7,674 nt of DNA from an uncultured Collinsella sp. GTDB taxonomy: Bacteria > Actinomycetota > Coriobacteriia > Coriobacteriales > Coriobacteriaceae. This document shows positions 5,238 through 7,674 of this stretch, in pieces; positions within the stretch are counted from its first letter, which is position 1; each line of letters opens with the position of its first letter. Position numbers and translations under genes: made by a program. The DNA lies in assembly GCA_900757385.1 (NCBI GenBank), contig CAAENO010000021.1:1-7674 (forward strand), given 5' to 3'. The notes under the pieces were generated by a model, which was given only the letters and a program-made list of their open reading frames with translations, was not told the origin of the DNA and searched no databases.

Positions 5238-7674
5238 CTAGGCCCGCGGTACGATCGGGCGGTTAACTTTGGCTAGCATATCAGAAGCGCACGAATCGAG
5301 CGCCCAACTCCGGAAGGCCGAGAACTCCATGCGCGAACGCAAGCCCTCCAAATAGCGAATTGACCTGCTCAATTGCACACGGCCGGGGTTTTCGGCCATC
5401 GCGATGCGACGGGTGTCGTCAAACCCCGAAACGCGGCAGAAGCCAAGCTCTTCGAAGATTCCCAGGCCACTTTCCACCGAGCGCTCGTCGACCGGCGTGC
5501 GGGCATCGATGGCAAGGCACATCTGCGCGATGTCGATATCGCTCGCGCTAAAGGAATCGTCCCCGGTCTTGCCGCGGTTGGAGCGCCACATGGTTTGCAG
5601 CGCGCGATAGAGCGTGACGAGCTCGTCGCGCTCGGGCGCATAGCAGTCGAGTAGGCGCTCGTTAATGCGGGCGTCGCGCGACGAATAGAGCAGGTGAATC
5701 ACGGCGGGCTGTCCATCGCGACCGGCGCGGCCACTCATCTGGTTAAACTCAATCGCGCCAAACGGCATGTGATAGAGCACGACATGGCGAATATCGGGAA
5801 GGTTGACGCCCTCGCCAAAGGCAGAGGTCGAGACGATGCAGCTGAGGCTTCCGTCTCGGAATGCTTCCTCCACGCGGCGGCGATCGGAGCGCGCAAGCCC
5901 CGCGTTATAGAACGCGATATGGGTTGCGCAATCGGGCACACGCTTGCGCAACGTCTTGGCGAGCGCCACGGACTGGTCGCGCGAATTGACGTAAATGACG
6001 GTCTTCTCCCCCGTCGCCACGATCGACACCAAACGGTTCTCGCGGCTCGCAAGGTCGCGGTCGTCCTCGAGCTGCAGGTTCTCGCGCACCGTCTCGTCGA
6101 CCACCGTGCGAGTAATCGGCAGCATGCGGGCAAGCTCGGCCACGACCGGAGCCGTCGCGGTGGCCGTCGCAGCCATAACAACCGGGTCGCCCAGGGCTTT
6201 GAGGATATCGGGCATGTCGAGATAGGCGCTGCGGTCGCCGCCCTTGGCAAGGCCGGCGTGGTGCGCCTCATCGATAACGACAAAGCCGATGCGGCCCGAA
6301 CGCGCGAAGCGGTCACGGTGGATAGATAGGAACTCGGGCGTCGTGAGCACGATACCGGTGCGGCCCGAAGCTAGGCCGGCGAACACATCATCGCGTGCGG
6401 CCTCCACGGTCTCGCCGGTCAGCACGCCAACGCCAATGCCAAGCGCTGCCATCGTCGACGAGAGGTGATAGGCCTGGTCGGCAACAAGCGCGCGCAGCGG
6501 ATAGACAAAGATACTCGCACGTCCGCGAAGGACAGCCTCGCGCGCAGCATGTACATGGAAGATGAGAGACTTGCCGCGGCCCGTTCCCATAACGGCCAAG
6601 ACACTCTGGTGGTCGGCCAAGGCATCGAGCGCCTCAGCCTGCGCGCGGTGCGGCTGGTTCGATCCGATAAAGCTATGGATAAGCGAGCGCGTGAGCTCGG
6701 TATAGGAAAGCTGGGCGAGCGTCTCGCGCTTACGCGACTCCAGGCGGAGGCCGAAATCCGCCGGCTGCACGCCACGACGAAGCTCGCATGCCGGATCGTC
6801 GACGCTGGGCAGCGTGGTATCGCGGACCAGAACATCCTTGATCATGAGCTTGGGCTTCACACGCCCCTGCCAATGCTCGGCAACGGCCTCGAACACCAAG
6901 TCGACAGCGCTATCGCAGTTGATGAGCTTATCGATTTGCGGCACGCGGAACATAATGGCCGGCACACTCGCGGCGCCATCGGTCGCCACAAAGCGCATAT
7001 GCTCGCCGGTTTTGCCCACCACGGCGCGGTCGCACATCGTCACGCCCTCGGCAGCCAGCAGCGGCACCTTGTTGCCCTGGCCAAACGGCTCAAGGCGGGA
7101 GATCTGCTCGATGGTCTCGATATTCAGCTCGGAAAGGTCGACGGTGGCGGCGACCTCGTCGGTGTCTTCAAAGTCCTCGGCGGGAAGCTCGGACAGCACG
7201 GCGGAAAGGCGGCGGCGGAACTCATCGAGCTTGGATGCCTCGATGGTCACACCCACCGCACCGGCATGTCCGCCGCGACGAATCAGCAGGTCGGAACAGC
7301 GCTCGACGGCGTCAAACAGGTTGACTTTGCCCACCGAGCGACCAGAGCCGCGCGCGATACCGTCCTCGATCGAGAACAGCAGCGCCGGCACGTGATAGCG
7401 GTTGGTCAGACGGCTTGCCACGATGCCCTTGACGCCCTCGTGCCAGCCCTCGCCACCCACGACGATTGCGCGTCCGCCGTCATAGGTCTCCTCGACCTTT
7501 GCCATGGCATCGCGCGTGAGCTCCGCCTCGATCTCACGGCGCTGGCGGTTGATTTCCTCGAGCTCAGCCGCCAGTGCGCTTGCTTCGATGGGATCGCGGG
7601 CAAGCAGCAGGTCGAGCGCCAGCTTGGGATCGGCCATGCGACCGGCAGCGTTTAAGCGGGGAATGAGCGAGAAC
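5238..7674 (-). CDS. recJ: RecJ exonuclease fused to a RecQ-like SF2 helicase, 5' end outside the window
   Basis: RecJ degrades single-stranded DNA 5' to 3' in recombinational and mismatch repair. The frame is open to the right edge, and before the first in-window ATG (7637) it reads FSLIPRLNAAGR, continuing into MADPKLALDLLLA, a RecJ signature; so that ATG is internal and the catalytic DHH domain is off the window. Counting it as residue 1: DHHA1 with GWHEGVKGIVASRL (64-77), RGSGRS (96-101) and RGGHAGAVG (121-129); RecJ OB fold about 170-272 with LEPFGQGN; then a helicase with MGTGRGKS (Walker A, 350-357), YPLRALVADQ, VIDEAHH (DEAH 456-459), AATATAT (489-495), IYVNSR, AFGEGVNLPDIR (606-617) and QMSGRAGRDG (633-642). 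Motifs V and VI are RecQ-like. No RecQ four-cysteine zinc site or HRDC domain is visible. A helical tail of about 130 aa ends at 799. No stop or frameshift interrupts the junction. Co-transcribed with rel. Confidence 0.93.
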   Translation of the reverse strand, partial: FSLIPRLNAAGRMADPKLALDLLLARDPIEASALAAELEEINRQRREIEAELTRDAMAKVEETYDGGRAIVVGGEGWHEGVKGIVASRLTNRYHVPALLFSIEDGIARGSGRSVGKVNLFDAVERCSDLLIRRGGHAGAVGVTIEASKLDEFRRRLSAVLSELPAEDFEDTDEVAATVDLSELNIETIEQISRLEPFGQGNKVPLLAAEGVTMCDRAVVGKTGEHMRFVATDGAASVPAIMFRVPQIDKLINCDSAVDLVFEAVAEHWQGRVKPKLMIKDVLVRDTTLPSVDDPACELRRGVQPADFGLRLESRKRETLAQLSYTELTRSLIHSFIGSNQPHRAQAEALDALADHQSVLAVMGTGRGKSLIFHVHAAREAVLRGRASIFVYPLRALVADQAYHLSSTMAALGIGVGVLTGETVEAARDDVFAGLASGRTGIVLTTPEFLSIHRDRFARSGRIGFVVIDEAHHAGLAKGGDRSAYLDMPDILKALGDPVVMAATATATAPVVAELARMLPITRTVVDETVRENLQLEDDRDLASRENRLVSIVATGEKTVIYVNSRDQSVALAKTLRKRVPDCATHIAFYNAGLARSDRRRVEEAFRDGSLSCIVSTSAFGEGVNLPDIRHVVLYHMPFGAIEFNQMSGRAGRDGQPAVIHLLYSSRDARINERLLDCYAPERDELVTLYRALQTMWRSNRGKTGDDSFSASDIDIAQMCLAIDARTPVDERSVESGLGIFEELGFCRVSGFDDTRRIAMAENPGRVQLSRSIRYLEGLRSRMEFSAFRSWALDSCASDMLAKVNRPIVPRA

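Noticed and set aside
4107..5276. 389-residue open frame on the plus strand opposite rel
   Set aside because: It lies almost wholly antisense to a clearly conserved gene, has no recognisable domain, and long antisense frames are expected in GC-rich coding DNA.
5238..7637. recJ taken as starting at the ATG at 7637
   Set aside because: The frame continues upstream to the window edge with the conserved RecJ segment PRLNAAGRM, so this ATG is internal.
6465..7655. 396-residue open frame on the plus strand opposite recJ
   Set aside because: It is a shadow of the recJ reading frame; its His/Leu/Gly-rich composition is typical of antisense translation and no motif is present.

Overview
The window (7,674 bp, moderately GC-rich) looks like chromosomal DNA of an actinobacterium of the class Coriobacteriia, most likely Collinsella or a relative. 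That placement is an inference from remembered protein families: a RecJ carrying a helicase module, a Firmicutes-like class II aldolase and a long bifunctional Rel. No rRNA, tRNA, transposase, phage gene or CRISPR array is visible, so this is housekeeping rather than accessory DNA.

Every gene I can support lies on the minus strand. In transcription order (right to left) they are: (1) the 3' part of a recJ-type gene (5238-7674, 5' end outside the window), whose product runs from RecJ DHHA1 and OB regions straight into a complete RecQ-like SF2 helicase; (2) a bifunctional (p)ppGpp synthetase/hydrolase (rel, 2862-5222) beginning 15 nt after the recJ stop, with its ribosome binding site against that stop; (3) a glyoxalase-II-like metallo-beta-lactamase-fold hydrolase (2094-2777) after an 84-nt gap holding a perfect 11-bp inverted repeat; (4) class II fructose-bisphosphate aldolase (fba, 1034-1900) with its own promoter-like region and strong ribosome binding site; (5) the N-terminal part of a transglutaminase-domain protein (1-682, continuing past the left edge).

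The largest gene-free stretch is 683-1033. Next to the fba stop it holds a long nested palindrome that probably terminates fba transcription. To its left lies a diverged direct repeat of one half of that palindrome, and then a promoter-like site for the transglutaminase-family gene. The 193-nt fba leader contains a promoter candidate and several short inverted repeats.

The recJ-rel-MBL hydrolase series resembles the recJ-apt-relA-dtd-hydrolase order known from many Gram-positive bacteria, but without apt and dtd between the genes. The most unusual object is the RecJ/RecQ-like single polypeptide, which joins a 5'-3' ssDNA exonuclease to a DNA-unwinding motor of the kind that normally works beside it as a separate protein.
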